DNA from: Budorcas taxicolor
Lineage: Eukaryota; Chordata; Mammalia; Artiodactyla; Bovidae
Length of the DNA stretch: 64,000 nucleotides
Direction of reading: 5' to 3'
NCBI RefSeq assembly: GCF_023091745.1
Contig: NC_068911.1
Coordinates: forward strand, 163,604,004-163,668,003
Under the pieces are notes generated by a model that worked only from the letters and a program-made list of their open reading frames with translations, was not told where the DNA came from and made no database searches. A program made the position numbers and the translations under genes. Positions 54,146 through 64,000 of this stretch are shown here, in pieces (position 1 is the stretch's first letter; every line of letters begins with the position of its first letter).

Positions 54146-55711
54146 AGACTGATTAGGTGAAAGTGTAAGTAGCATAAGGTTCCCTCTGGCATTTTAACCA
54201 GGATCCAAGTCCTAAGCAAATGGAGAACTCTTGGATACATCATCTAAGCAGTTGCCCATTTATTTAGAAGAGAGGCCTCTAAGGGAGTTTATGGCTTCAA
54301 CAGGGTTTTTCTAAAACCCCGAGATCTCCCCTCATTTCACTCTTATCCTTGAGTTTTTAGGTTGAAAAAGAGTATTACATCCTTTTTGCTTGTAACAATA
54401 ATAAAGGAAACCAGACAGTGAGGAGAACGTCGTCCATCATCTCTCTACCTTAGCATCTGCTCACACACAAAGCCGAGAGGGGGCAGGGCCGATGTTCAGA
54501 TCAGGCCAGTGTTTGCAATGCGTGTCAGCACAGTTGTTCCAGAAGGAAGTTTGGCAGTATATGTGAAAAATTATGAAAACCTCTATGCTTTGGATTCATT
54601 CATTTTCCTCTACCAGTGCAGAGAAGAGTTCTGCACATGAAGTTGCTCGTTCTAGGATTTTTGTAATAGTGAAAGAACAGAATGTAAATGTCTGGTAATG
54701 CCTGCTCATGAAATTACGGTTCTTTTGCTCATAGTATTAGTAGCTACTGAAGATAATTAGAAAAAGCAGTGTGAGACAGTATGGAAACTTTTTATTGTGT
54801 AATGGGGGATAAAAGAAGAATATGGCATTATTATTATAATAACTCTGTTTTTGCAACTGTGTAAAACATTTGTGTGCTTGTGGGAAATGACAAAGAATAC
54901 ATAAAAATTATATTAGTACCAAATGCTACTATGGTGGTCTTAATGCCAAAAAAAGAAAAAGATAAATGCATGCCCTGAGGCCTATTTGAAATTTAAGATC
55001 CCTTCAGGGTCTGGAGCTGGAGAGCAGATGCGATCAAGAGGGCCACCCTAATGCCAACTCCAAGGCCTTCTTGCGCCCAGGGAGTTGTTGGCGTCAGACC
55101 TCCTCCTTGGGATCTAAATCTCAGCCAGACATGGCGCCCTGGGCTGGAGCAGACCAGATGCTCAGTCAGTTGTGAAGGCTCCCAGAGTCTCTGGGAGAGC
55201 CAGGGAGCTGGGCTTAGAAGCCACAAAGCTGGGAGGAATGCCCACCCACCCCCATGGGGCTGCTCCAGAGATGCCCTCACTGTGCCTTGCACCCTGGCCC
55301 CAGGCCATTCTCGCACTGCCATGCCAGAAACTCAGCCCTACTGTCCCCAGAGGCCAGATGCCACCCCAGCCAACTGTCCCAAAGATGTGTGTCCCCGTGT
55401 GCCTGATTCTTCACATGGCCCTCTGCTGAATCAGCCTCACACGAGCACGTCTGTTTGTTGGCAGGACCAACAGGTCATCTGCCTGCATGCCCCTCGCTCA
55501 GGGGAGCCTGGGAATGCTCAGAGTCTGGCTGCCGCCCTGGGAAATTAACACATTGTAGGAAAGCTGTGACAAGTGTTCATCAGCTCCACCTGTAGCAATT
55601 GTCCCTTACGGATGGTAGGCCTGCTTGCTGTATTCCGTGGCCTCTATAATGAAGGGGCCTTTCAAAATTCAAAACGGATAGGATAAACTGATACGGCATT
55701 TTTACTTACGT

Positions 55712-55868
55712 ATTTCTTTTAAATATTTATTTGTTTGCGCCAGGTCTTAGTTGCAGATGCGGGATCTTCAGTTGCAGCATGTGAGATCTAGTTCCCCAAC
55801 CAGGGATTGAACCTGGGTCCCCTGCTTTGGGAGCAGAGTCCCAAACACTGGACCCCCAGGGAAGTCAC
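55712..55868 (-). repeat. CHR-type SINE, reverse
   Basis: TTTCTTTTAAATATTTATTT, GCGGGATCTTCAGTTGCAGC, and the reversed head CTGGACCCCCAGGGAAGTCA. Confidence 0.85.
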
Positions 55869-55869
55869 T

Positions 55870-56040
55870 ATACAGCCTTTTTTAGAAAGCAATTTAGCAA
55901 TATGTGTAACGGTCCTAAAAAATATTAACATTCTTTGCCCAGGAATTCTACTTCTGGAGGTCCATACAAGGACACAAACAAAGATTCATATATCAAAATA
56001 TCCATCACTGCATTCCTGATCATAGTGGAAACTAGGAGAC
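55870..56040 (+). repeat. Old L1-like piece
   Basis: AGAAAGCAATTTAGCAATAT, GCCCAGGAATTCTACTTCTG and ATATCCATCACTGCATTCCT follow the order of L1 ORF2 3' ends. Diverged. Confidence 0.55.
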
Positions 56041-56089
56041 GACTAAATGCCGGGCATGGTTAAGGAGGGGCTGCTTAAGTCAGAACAGA

Positions 56090-56335
56090 GGCAGAGGGTG
56101 AATCAGGAGTTGACGAGCCCGGGGCCGTGTTTGAATGTTGCCTCTGCGACTCCCTAGTGCCTCATGGTGTATCATTGGGCTTATGACTTACTCTCTCAGT
56201 GGCAAAGTGGATATTGTTTTAGTATCAAATTCATAAGACCATTATGAGAATCAAAAGAGCTGACACGTGAAATATTTAGAACAGTGCCTGGCACATAGCA
56301 AATATTGGGAAAATATTAGCTATTATGATTATTAT
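56090..56335 (+). repeat. MIR-like SINE
   Basis: GTTTGAATGTTGCCTCTGCG, TTGGGCTTATGACTTACTCT, CATTATGAGAATCAAAAGAG and ACAGTGCCTGGCACATAGCA are well-kept MIR phrases in order. Confidence 0.75.
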
Positions 56336-56556
56336 TATAGTTATTAAAATTGTGTTTATAAAGATTTTACTGACACATTCAAACGGTCATAGGGTTTAGT
56401 TGAAAAACAACAGTCAGTCTTATATTATCAATATGATGTCAGTTATGTAAACAGGGCCCATAAAAGGAGGGCATATCTCAAAACGTCCACAGTTTTTTTT
56501 TAATGTTTGAGTATAGGGGCTTGTGGATAATTTTAATTCTTTTCCTTTGTGAAAAA

Positions 56557-56680
56557 GTGAAAGTCTCTCAGGCATGTCCCACTCTTTGCAACCCCATGGC
56601 CTGTACGGCCCGTGAAATTCTCCAGGCCAGAATACTGGAGTGGGTAGCCTTTCCCTTCTCCAAGGGATCTTCCTGTGTTT
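56557..56680 (-). repeat. Bov-A partial SINE, reverse
   Basis: GTGAAAGTCTCTCAGGCATG to TTCTCCAAGGGATCTTCC. The head end is missing. Confidence 0.85.
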
Positions 56681-56759
56681 AGTTCACCGGTTTTCTGCAG
56701 AAAACCTATATACCTTCCATGCTAAAAGAAAGTATTCATGCGCACCTGGCACATATGTT

Positions 56760-56970
56760 TGTGTCTTTTTTAAATTGGTTAATTATTTTAGCTGTGCTGA
56801 GTCTTTGTGGCTGCGTGGGCTTTTCTCTAGCTGTGGGCTACTCTCTACTTGCAGCCCGAGGGCTCAGTACTTGTGGCTCGAGGCTTAGTTGCTCCGAGGC
56901 ATATGGGATCTTCCCGGAGGAGGCATCGAATCTGTGTATCCTTAACCACTGGACCACCAGGGAAGTTCTG
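56760..56970 (-). repeat. Long CHR-type SINE, reverse
   Basis: TTAGCTGTGCTGAGTCTTTG, GGGCTACTCTCTACTTGCAG, and the reversed head CACTGGACCACCAGGGAAG. Confidence 0.85.
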
Positions 56971-57691
56971 TTTATATTTCCCAAGAGAAATTTCTCGTGA
57001 AGACCCCTAGTGATGTAAGTGTGGGCTCTTTGGGTCGGAACAAAATAGAACACTGAAGAGATCTGACCTGCTGAGCGTGAAAGGAGAGTTAGAAACTACT
57101 TGGACTGGATGGTGTTTGGTGCGTGTTGTAGGCCCTGACAGGGGCTTTATCTGTTTCATTCCCAAAAGGCCCCCAAAGCAGTTCCTGTGGTTGTGCCCAT
57201 TTTGCTGTGATGAAATGAAGTTTAGAGGTTAAATCCCCTGCCCGGTGGCATAGCCAGTGAGCAGCTAGCTGGTCTGGGTGGTTTGGCTCCAGTGTTTGGG
57301 GACACACCCCCGAACCTTTACCTAACGAGGAATCTGCATGTGATCCATCCTTTTCTTTCCTTCAGTACTGCATACAAATACAGTCTTCCGTGTGACTGTC
57401 ATGATGATGGTCTTTAATCTCGGCGAGCTGGCAGAAACACACATTCCTTGTTTCTCTGCTTTTTGCACACATTCATGTTCTTGTTTTCACATATTTGGCT
57501 GATATACAAATACCTGCTCTCTTACCCTTTACGTCTGCCTTGGCATTTTTATTTGGCCTGGATTATCTGAAATGACATGTTGCTTTCATGATAAAATATT
57601 ATTTTTATGATTTATTATTCCTATAATTTACATTTTAGCTTAGTCAAAAATTAAACATATGGTTTATGTACTTCACTTATTTTAATAAAAT

Positions 57692-57995
57692 AAATTTCAC
57701 TTCTTTTAAATATACATTTAGTAATAAGTATAAAAATATATGGACTTCCCAGGTGGTGCTAGTCGTTCAGAACCCTCCTGCCAGTGCAGACGTAAGAGAC
57801 CGAGGTTTGATCCCTGGGTCGGGAAGATCCCCTGGAGGAGGGCATGGCAACCTGCTCCAGTGTTCTTGCCTGGAGAATCCCCTGGATAGAGGAGCCTGGC
57901 GGGCTGTGGTCCATAGGCAGAGAGTTGGACAGGACTGAAGCAACTTAGCATGCACCTACACACATAAAAATATATATTTAAAAGAAGTGAAATTT
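57692..57995. repeat. Perfect 23-bp inverted repeat split by a SINE
   Basis: The 23 bases at 57692-57714 (starting AAATTTCACTTC) are exactly reverse complementary to 57973-57995 (ending GAAGTGAAATTT). Without the Bov-tA between them the arms would be only about 27 bases apart, so an AT-rich palindrome existed before the insertion. Arm limits are sharp: the bases beyond do not pair. Confidence 0.93.
57742..57963 (+). repeat. Bov-tA SINE with 12-bp duplication
   Basis: GGACTTCCCAGGTGGTGCTA to AGCATGCACCTACACAC. ATAAAAATATAT repeats at 57730-57741 and 57964-57975. It sits in the loop of a palindrome. Confidence 0.92.
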
Positions 57996-58814
57996 CTTAT
58001 GGAGAAATTTTCTATTAAAAAATCTTCCCCCAATAATCTTCCTAATTACGAAGAAGGAATTTGTGATTTTTTTTTAACCCCCAAGTAACAACTGAGCTAG
58101 AGACAGAAGAAAGAGATCAAGTGAGAATTAAAAGATCTTTTAATATATGAACAGTTAATCATTTGCAAGAGTAAACTCTAGCTAAAAGAAAAAAAAAAGT
58201 GGAGAGCCTGAATGAATCATTTGTCTCACTCCACTGGCAAAAAGGTAAGAGATTGACAGTGGTCAGCTGGTTGGTGGTGATCCTAACCTTTAGTGTTTTA
58301 GGGTTTATCCCTCTGCTTGCACTTGACCATGTTCTTCCTCCTCTGGCCCTTACTTTGGGACAGGATGGAGTATGGGGAAGAGGTCAGTTTAGGAGGCAGA
58401 GAGAGAGAAAATGCAGCCCTCCTGACAATAGACAAGCCCAGGTGTGTCTGACCGGTTCCCCAGGAGCCTGGACGCTGCTGACCACACCCTCTGTGAAACT
58501 CTCTTCCTTTGTCGACTGTCCAGTTCTTCCTCCCAGGCCACTCCTTCACCTTCTGTTCCGTGGACTGGTCTGTCTCTGCCCCCGCAAGTTAGATGTTATC
58601 ATTCTCTATAGTAACCCTCTTCACCTGTGACCACCAGGAACCCTGCTTGTTCCCTTGCTTCACTTACCAGCTCTCTGTTCTGAGCCACAAAGCCCTACCA
58701 GACACCGCAAGTGCAGTCTCAGTCATTTTATTAAGCATCTCCTATGTGTCAATCATTGGATTAGATGCTTTTCTTTTTTTAGGTATTGTAATTTATGAAC
58801 AGTGAAATACACAG

Positions 58815-58842
58815 GCCTGACTGAGCAACTGAACTGAACTGA
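58815..58842 (+). repeat. BovB tail remnant
   Basis: GACTGAGCAACTGAACTGAA followed by CTGACATA is the very end of a BovB copy, with nothing else of the element present. Confidence 0.7.
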
Positions 58843-58867
58843 CATATATAGTTCAGTGCATTTTAAA

Positions 58868-59089
58868 TTTTATTTATTTATTTGGCTGCATTGGGCCATA
58901 GTTACAGCACTCAGGATCTTCATTGCTTCATGTGGAGTCTTTCCTTGCAGCACACAGACTCTCTAGTTGCAGCTAGAGGGCTCAGTTGCTCTGAGGCATG
59001 TGGGATCTTAGTTCCCAACCAGGGGATGAACCCCCATCCCCTGCATTGCAAGGCAGATTCTTAACCACTGGACCACCGGGAAAGTCCCT
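58868..59089 (-). repeat. Long CHR-type SINE, reverse
   Basis: TTTATTTATTTATTTGGCTG, CTCTCTAGTTGCAGCTAGAG, ending CTGGACCACCGGGAAAGTCC. Confidence 0.85.
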
Positions 59090-59588
59090 CCCTTCAGTGC
59101 ATTTACACAAACATACGTTTACATAACCGACACCAACATACATCCTTTAAAAATCTTGTGTTGCCTTGAGTTGCCATCCTTACTTTATAGGTGAGGAAAC
59201 AGGCTGGCAGGAGTTAAGTCATTTGATCAAGGTCCCATGGCTGTTTTATCGAGAAACTAGAATTACGATCCAGATTGAACCTTTCTAGGAGATAGGGCTC
59301 TGCTTTAGGTGATGGGAACTCACCGTGTTCAAAACTACACTTGGCCCTTCTTCTTTGATTCTGTTAGAGCTGTTGATTCCAAACTGGCCTACCTGAAAAG
59401 GCAGCTTATGACTCATGTAACTGAAAAGTACAGGCATAAGCTTCAGGCACATCTTGATCAGAGTTCACATGTCTCTTGATTCATGTCTCAACCAGCACCT
59501 CTGGACTGTTTCCTCAGCTTTGGGTTCAGTATTAGATACACTTTCTCCTTGTGGGGCAAGAAGGCCTCATTAGCTCCAGCCATACATC

Positions 59589-59820
59589 CATGTTGCTTCG
59601 CAGGTAGCACTAATGGTAAAAGAACCTGCCTGCCAGTGCCAGTGCAGGCGACCTAAGAGACAGGTTTGATCCCTGGGGTGGAAAGATTACCCTGGAGAAG
59701 GAAATGGCAACCCATTCTAGTATTCTTGCCTGGAAAACTCCATGGACAGAAGTCGGGCTACATTCCACGGGGTAGCAAAGAGTCGGACATGACTGAGCAA
59801 TTGAGCGCACACACACACAC
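59589..59820 (+). repeat. Bov-tA SINE
   Basis: ATGTTGCTTCGCAGGTAGC to GACTGAGCAATTGAGCGC and a short CA tract. Confidence 0.88.
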
Positions 59821-60419
59821 ATTCTCATCCCACGAGGGAAAAGGAAGGCGGGGAAATAGGTACTTATGGGTAACTCAGTATCTTACTCTATGTTTCCTGA
59901 GAATTCTGTGAGTCAAAATAGAAAATTCTGATGTCAGTGCTTTGTGTTAGAGTAAATAATGCACAGTGTAGTGACTTTATAATTATTTTGATAGAAAAGG
60001 AATGATGGCTGTTTAAAAAGAGGTTCTATTTGTTCATTTACTTCTCTGAACATATGGTTTCACTTTTCAAAGACCATTTTTGGCCCTAAAATCCAGATGA
60101 CAGTGTATAAATATAGGGAAAACACAGGAAAGAAACCACCTCCCAAAACAGCATATTGCCAAAACTAAAAGGAGTACTTACACGGTAAAATTGTACAGTG
60201 GCTTTTTAAAAAGTAAATGTGTTATAATTAGGTCAGCTAGTCAAGCAAAAATAAAATAATTTCATTGTGAATTGTAAAAACAACAAAAAAATGAACTAAA
60301 CAGAGGAATTTTTTTATTGTGCATATCCTTTCCTCCTTAAAAAAATAGGGGGGGGCGGATTTTTTTTTTTTTTGATTAGGTGGAACAATCCATCAAAAAG
60401 TAGTTTTCTCCCAAACTGA

Positions 60420-60758
<339 letters not shown>

Positions 60759-61861
60759 TAAGTCAACAAAAAAGCATTCAGAAGCAATTGCAGAAACTCT
60801 TCTCTAACTGGAAGTTCTCTTTATGTGTACCTCCCCCTCCTAATTACTGTATTTCCCTTGGCTTAGTAGGGTAGCTGTTCTCAGGTCAATGAACCATAAT
60901 AAAATGGGGCCCAAGGGTCAAATAGTGAAAAAAAGAGGCCAGTCTTTCCAGAACCACTGTGGAAAGTGAACACATCCTCCCACGTGCATCCACTCCAGAA
61001 GAATCCATGTTGCCAGTCAACAACTCTGGACGATGTTTCTTCCTTTCTTTCATTACTGCGACCACCCAACCGAATCCTGTAAGCAAGAAAGGAAGCCTTG
61101 GATGGGACCAGGTGGTGGGGAATCTCTTAGCTCTTCCTGTGGCTTCCTGATGCCTTGATCCTGACTTGTACACATTGCCAGAGGCACCTGGTGCTGCTTG
61201 CATCCTGGGCCAAGTTTGTCACTTACATCTTTTCTACACGCCCTCATCCCATCACTGAACATCCAAGTGTATAGATCCTGTTTCTTACTTGAGTGGAGGT
61301 AAGAAATGAATCACCTGTTCCCTGCTCCAGCCGCAGGGCCAAGTTTGACCAAGGCCAAGCAAAAGGGAGATGCCTAAAGTCCTTCCCCAGAGTTCGCCAC
61401 AGGTGGCTCTCCTGGGTTCACAGCCAAGGCTGAACCAGGCAGTCACCTGGAGAGATCTGAAAACCCCTAAGGCAGCAGCACCCCATGGCAATTAAATCAG
61501 AACCTCTGGGGGAGCCCCAGGAGAGAAATAGTGTTTAAAACTCCTAGGCGATTCCCATATGCAGCCAAGGTGGTGCCTCCCTCCCTTGGACGGATACAGA
61601 AGTGAGGAGGCGCAGGAGGAGGTTAGAGGGCTCCCCAGCAACAGGAGGTGGCTGGGAGAGCAGCTGGTGAGGTTAAACCTCTGCTGTCTTCAGGTGGGGG
61701 GACCCATTTCCATTCAAACCTCCTCCCCTTTGTATTTTATGGCAAGCTAGATTCATCCCAAGTTCAGGTGAGCAATGAACAGAACTATATTTTCTGTAGT
61801 TGCTGTATTTCTGATTTCCATTCTGCTAGGCAGGCATGTTGAAAAAATCATAAAATGATTT

Positions 61862-61925
61862 TTTATAAATAAAATAATACATATATTATAAAAATATAAA
61901 TAATAAAAATAAAAAATAAAAAAGG
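61862..61925. repeat. A/T-rich low-complexity patch
   Basis: Runs of A with interspersed T (AAATAATAAAAATAAAAAAT), probably an old poly-A tail. Confidence 0.85.
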
Positions 61926-62567
61926 GAGCCGAGGTTGCTCCCTAACATTCTCTGGGTCGGCTACAATTTGGGAAGGTGGGGGAATGCTGGAGAAGTTGTG
62001 GCCTGTCTGCTCTGCGGTCACTGACTGAGACCTCCCTCCCAGGCCAGCACAGTGTCTTGTCTCCCTGGCCAAGAAGCACCTCTTTTTCTAACACAAAGCT
62101 AGCCCTTGGACCAGCATGCTAATGAATGTGAGGAGGAGGGGTCAGTCTACTGTTTTGTAAGGGATGTGCTTTGGCAGGAAGTTATCGTGGATGGAGCTAA
62201 AGCCTTACAACCTTGTATATTCCAGACAAACTTGGGATCTACCTGCTCAGCTCTGGAAATTCCAGTTTAAATAGAGGGCCTACAGTAGTTCTTTTTCATC
62301 TCAAGCACAGAAGCTGTTCTGTATCCATCAGACAGTGGAAGGACCCCAGAGAGGATTACCCAGGAGTCTGCTGCTTTATACCCGAATTAGAAAAATAATT
62401 GAACGTTTGGGTGGAGGATCAGAAACACGCACACAAATACCTTAGGATATGTGTCATAGGCATCAAGTCAGAATGAATCTATAAGCATTGTGCTGAAACC
62501 TAGAGGACGGAGAGCTAGAGAGTTTTCATCCGGTCCAGGCTTCATCCTCAAGGGGAAATTAATAGCA

Positions 62568-62775
62568 GGGCTTCCCTGGTGGCTCAGCGTAAAGAATCCA
62601 CCTGCAATACAGGTGACGCAAGTTCGATCCCTGGTTTGGGAAGATCCCCTGGAGAAGAAAATGGCAACCCCCTCCAGTATTCTTGCCTGGAGAATCCCAT
62701 GAACAGAGGAGCATAGTGGGCTGCAGCCCAGGGGGTTGCAAAGAGTCGAACATGACTTAGTCAATAAACAACAAC
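62568..62775 (+). repeat. Bov-tA SINE
   Basis: GGGCTTCCCTGGTGGCTCAG to GACTTAGTCAATAAACAACA. Confidence 0.9.
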
Positions 62776-62849
62776 AGTGAACCACAGGAGCCTTCAGGAG
62801 CTCAGCCTGCCATGACCACTAGCCTACCCTCTGTGGAAAATGGTGGGAT

Positions 62850-63045
62850 TTACAAATAGATGTAGTTTGAATCTCAACTCTCACTTACTGGGAATGTGAC
62901 CATAATGTGTCTTTTATGCTCCATGCCTCTGTTTGCTCTATGCTATAAAACAGGGATAAAAGTCAACAAACTCTACTGAAGATTAAGTCAAATTGCATGT
63001 GTGACACCATCTAGAATAATACTTAGCAATAATATTGATACTAGT
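62850..63045 (+). repeat. MIR-like SINE
   Basis: TTTGAATCTCAACTCTCACT, GGGAATGTGACCATAATGTG, CTATAAAACAGGGATAAAAG and CTAGAATAATACTTAGCAAT in MIR order. Confidence 0.6.
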
Positions 63046-63189
63046 CTACTTTCTTTCTCCTAAATTACTCTCAAATTATATGTTGGCTTTAATTTTTCTC
63101 ATGCCACAACTAATGTGTTTTGTCAAAAATAGAGAGAGATATTTACAATTGCTTAGCATGATATCAAACTATGCTGAAATGGTACCAGG

Positions 63190-64000
63190 AACAGTTCTTG
63201 CCTTGAGAAGCCCATGAACAGTAGGAAAAGGCAAAATGATAGGATATGAAAGAGGAACTCCCCAGGTCGGGAGATGCCCAGTATGCTACTGGAGATCAGT
63301 GGAGAAATAACTCCAGAAAGAATGAAGGGATGAAGCCAAAGCAAAAACAATACCCAGCTGTGGATGTAACTGGTGATAGAAGCAAGGTCTGATGCTGTAA
63401 AGAGCAATATTGCATAGAAACCTGGAATGTCAGGTCCATGAATCAAGGCAAATCGGAAGTGGTCAAACAGGAGATGGCAAAAGTGAACGTCGACATTCTA
63501 GGAATCAGCAAACTAAAATGGACTGGAATGGGTGAATTTAACTCAGATGACCATTATATCTATGACTGCGGGCAGGAATCCCCTAGAAGAAATGGAGTAG
63601 CCATCATGGTCAACAAAAGAATCCAAAATGCAGTACTTGGATGCAATCTCAAAAATGACAGGATGATCTCTGTTCATTTCCAAGGCAAACCATTCAATAT
63701 CACGGTAATCCAAGTCTATGCCCCAACCAGTAACACTGAAGAAGCTGAAGTTGAATGGTTCTATGAAGACCTACAAGACATTTTAGAACTAATACCCAAA
63801 TAAGATATCCTTTTCATCATAGGGGACTGGAATGCAAAAGTAGGAAGTCAAGAAACACCTGAAGTAACAGGCAAGTTTGGCCTTGGAATATGGAATGAAG
63901 CAGGGCAAAGGCTAATAGAGTTTTGCCAAGAGAACGTACTGGTCATAGCAAACACCCTCTTCCAACAACACAAAAGAAGACTCTACACATGGACATCACT
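63190..64000 (+). mobile_element. BovB (RTE) LINE, 5' part, cut by window end
   Basis: CCCATGAACAGTAGGAAAAG, GGATATGAAAGAGGAACTCC and GTCCATGAATCAAGGCAAAT mark the BovB 5' region in sense with ARMC9. It continues without a break into the endonuclease coding part and off the window. BovB entered ruminant ancestors horizontally from reptile-type sources, as is well established. Confidence 0.93.
63438..63803 (+). pseudogene. BovB endonuclease domain, disrupted
   Basis: The frame reads upstream through T-W-N-V-R-S and gives an APE-type endonuclease N-terminal part: D-I-L-G-I-S-K-L-K-W, N-G-V-A-I-M-V-N and V-Y-A-P-T-S. A Lys (63513-63515) stands where the family has the metal-binding Glu (S-E-L-K-W). 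A TAA at 63801-63803 stops the frame; G-D-W-N follows in the same frame downstream. Both changes indicate a dead copy. Confidence 0.88.

Noticed and set aside
55051..55548. 165-codon plus-strand frame
   Set aside because: Proline/serine-rich chance frame in GC-rich intron; overlaps an antisense frame and has no domain.

Overview
This window is nuclear DNA from a ruminant, most likely a bovid. The evidence is dozens of Bov-tA and Bov-A2 SINEs, CHR-type tRNA-derived SINEs and several BovB (RTE) LINE fragments, a combination typical of ruminant genomes. It contains no prokaryotic genes, operons or CRISPR arrays. Nearly all open frames longer than 60 codons are chance frames inside repeats or GC-rich intron.

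The one host gene recognised is ARMC9 (armadillo repeat containing 9, a LisH/coiled-coil/ARM protein of the ciliary basal body, the Joubert syndrome 30 gene in people). It runs left to right. Eleven consecutive internal coding exons (called A to K here) lie at 1732-1889, 7261-7359, 21387-21421, 24786-24897, 28491-28583, 33601-33691, 35662-35785, 38915-39054, 40213-40289, 44310-44384 and 60453-60543. Their phases agree at every junction and together they give 1095 coding bases with no stop. They cover the middle of the protein: the end of the coiled coil, then most of the ARM-like helical region. The start codon and N-terminal LisH exons lie to the left of the window; the C-terminal exons lie to the right.

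The introns are mostly transposon debris. The main landmarks are: a GC-rich minisatellite of about 1.2 kb at 8589-9776; an old hAT-like DNA transposon with recognisable terminal inverted repeats at about 25657-26921, itself invaded by a CHR SINE and a BovB copy; L1, L2 and MIR remnants; many SINEs with clear target-site duplications; and the 5' part of a BovB LINE with an endonuclease frame running off the right end.

The most notable element is a betaretrovirus-like (class II, ERV-K type) provirus at 46762-53232 in the last complete intron, antisense to ARMC9. It has two LTRs, a 6-bp target duplication TTGACC, a tRNA-Lys(1,2)-type primer binding site and a polypurine tract. Remnants of gag matrix, dUTPase, protease, reverse transcriptase (YMDD kept), RNase H, the integrase zinc-binding end and env are present. 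It is broken by stops and frameshifts, by internal deletions (most of gag, the integrase core) and by a Bov-A2 insertion in the dUTPase.

No previously undescribed biological system could be demonstrated. The items most worth checking are the provirus, the minisatellite, two clean hairpins, and weak splice donors at exons H and K.
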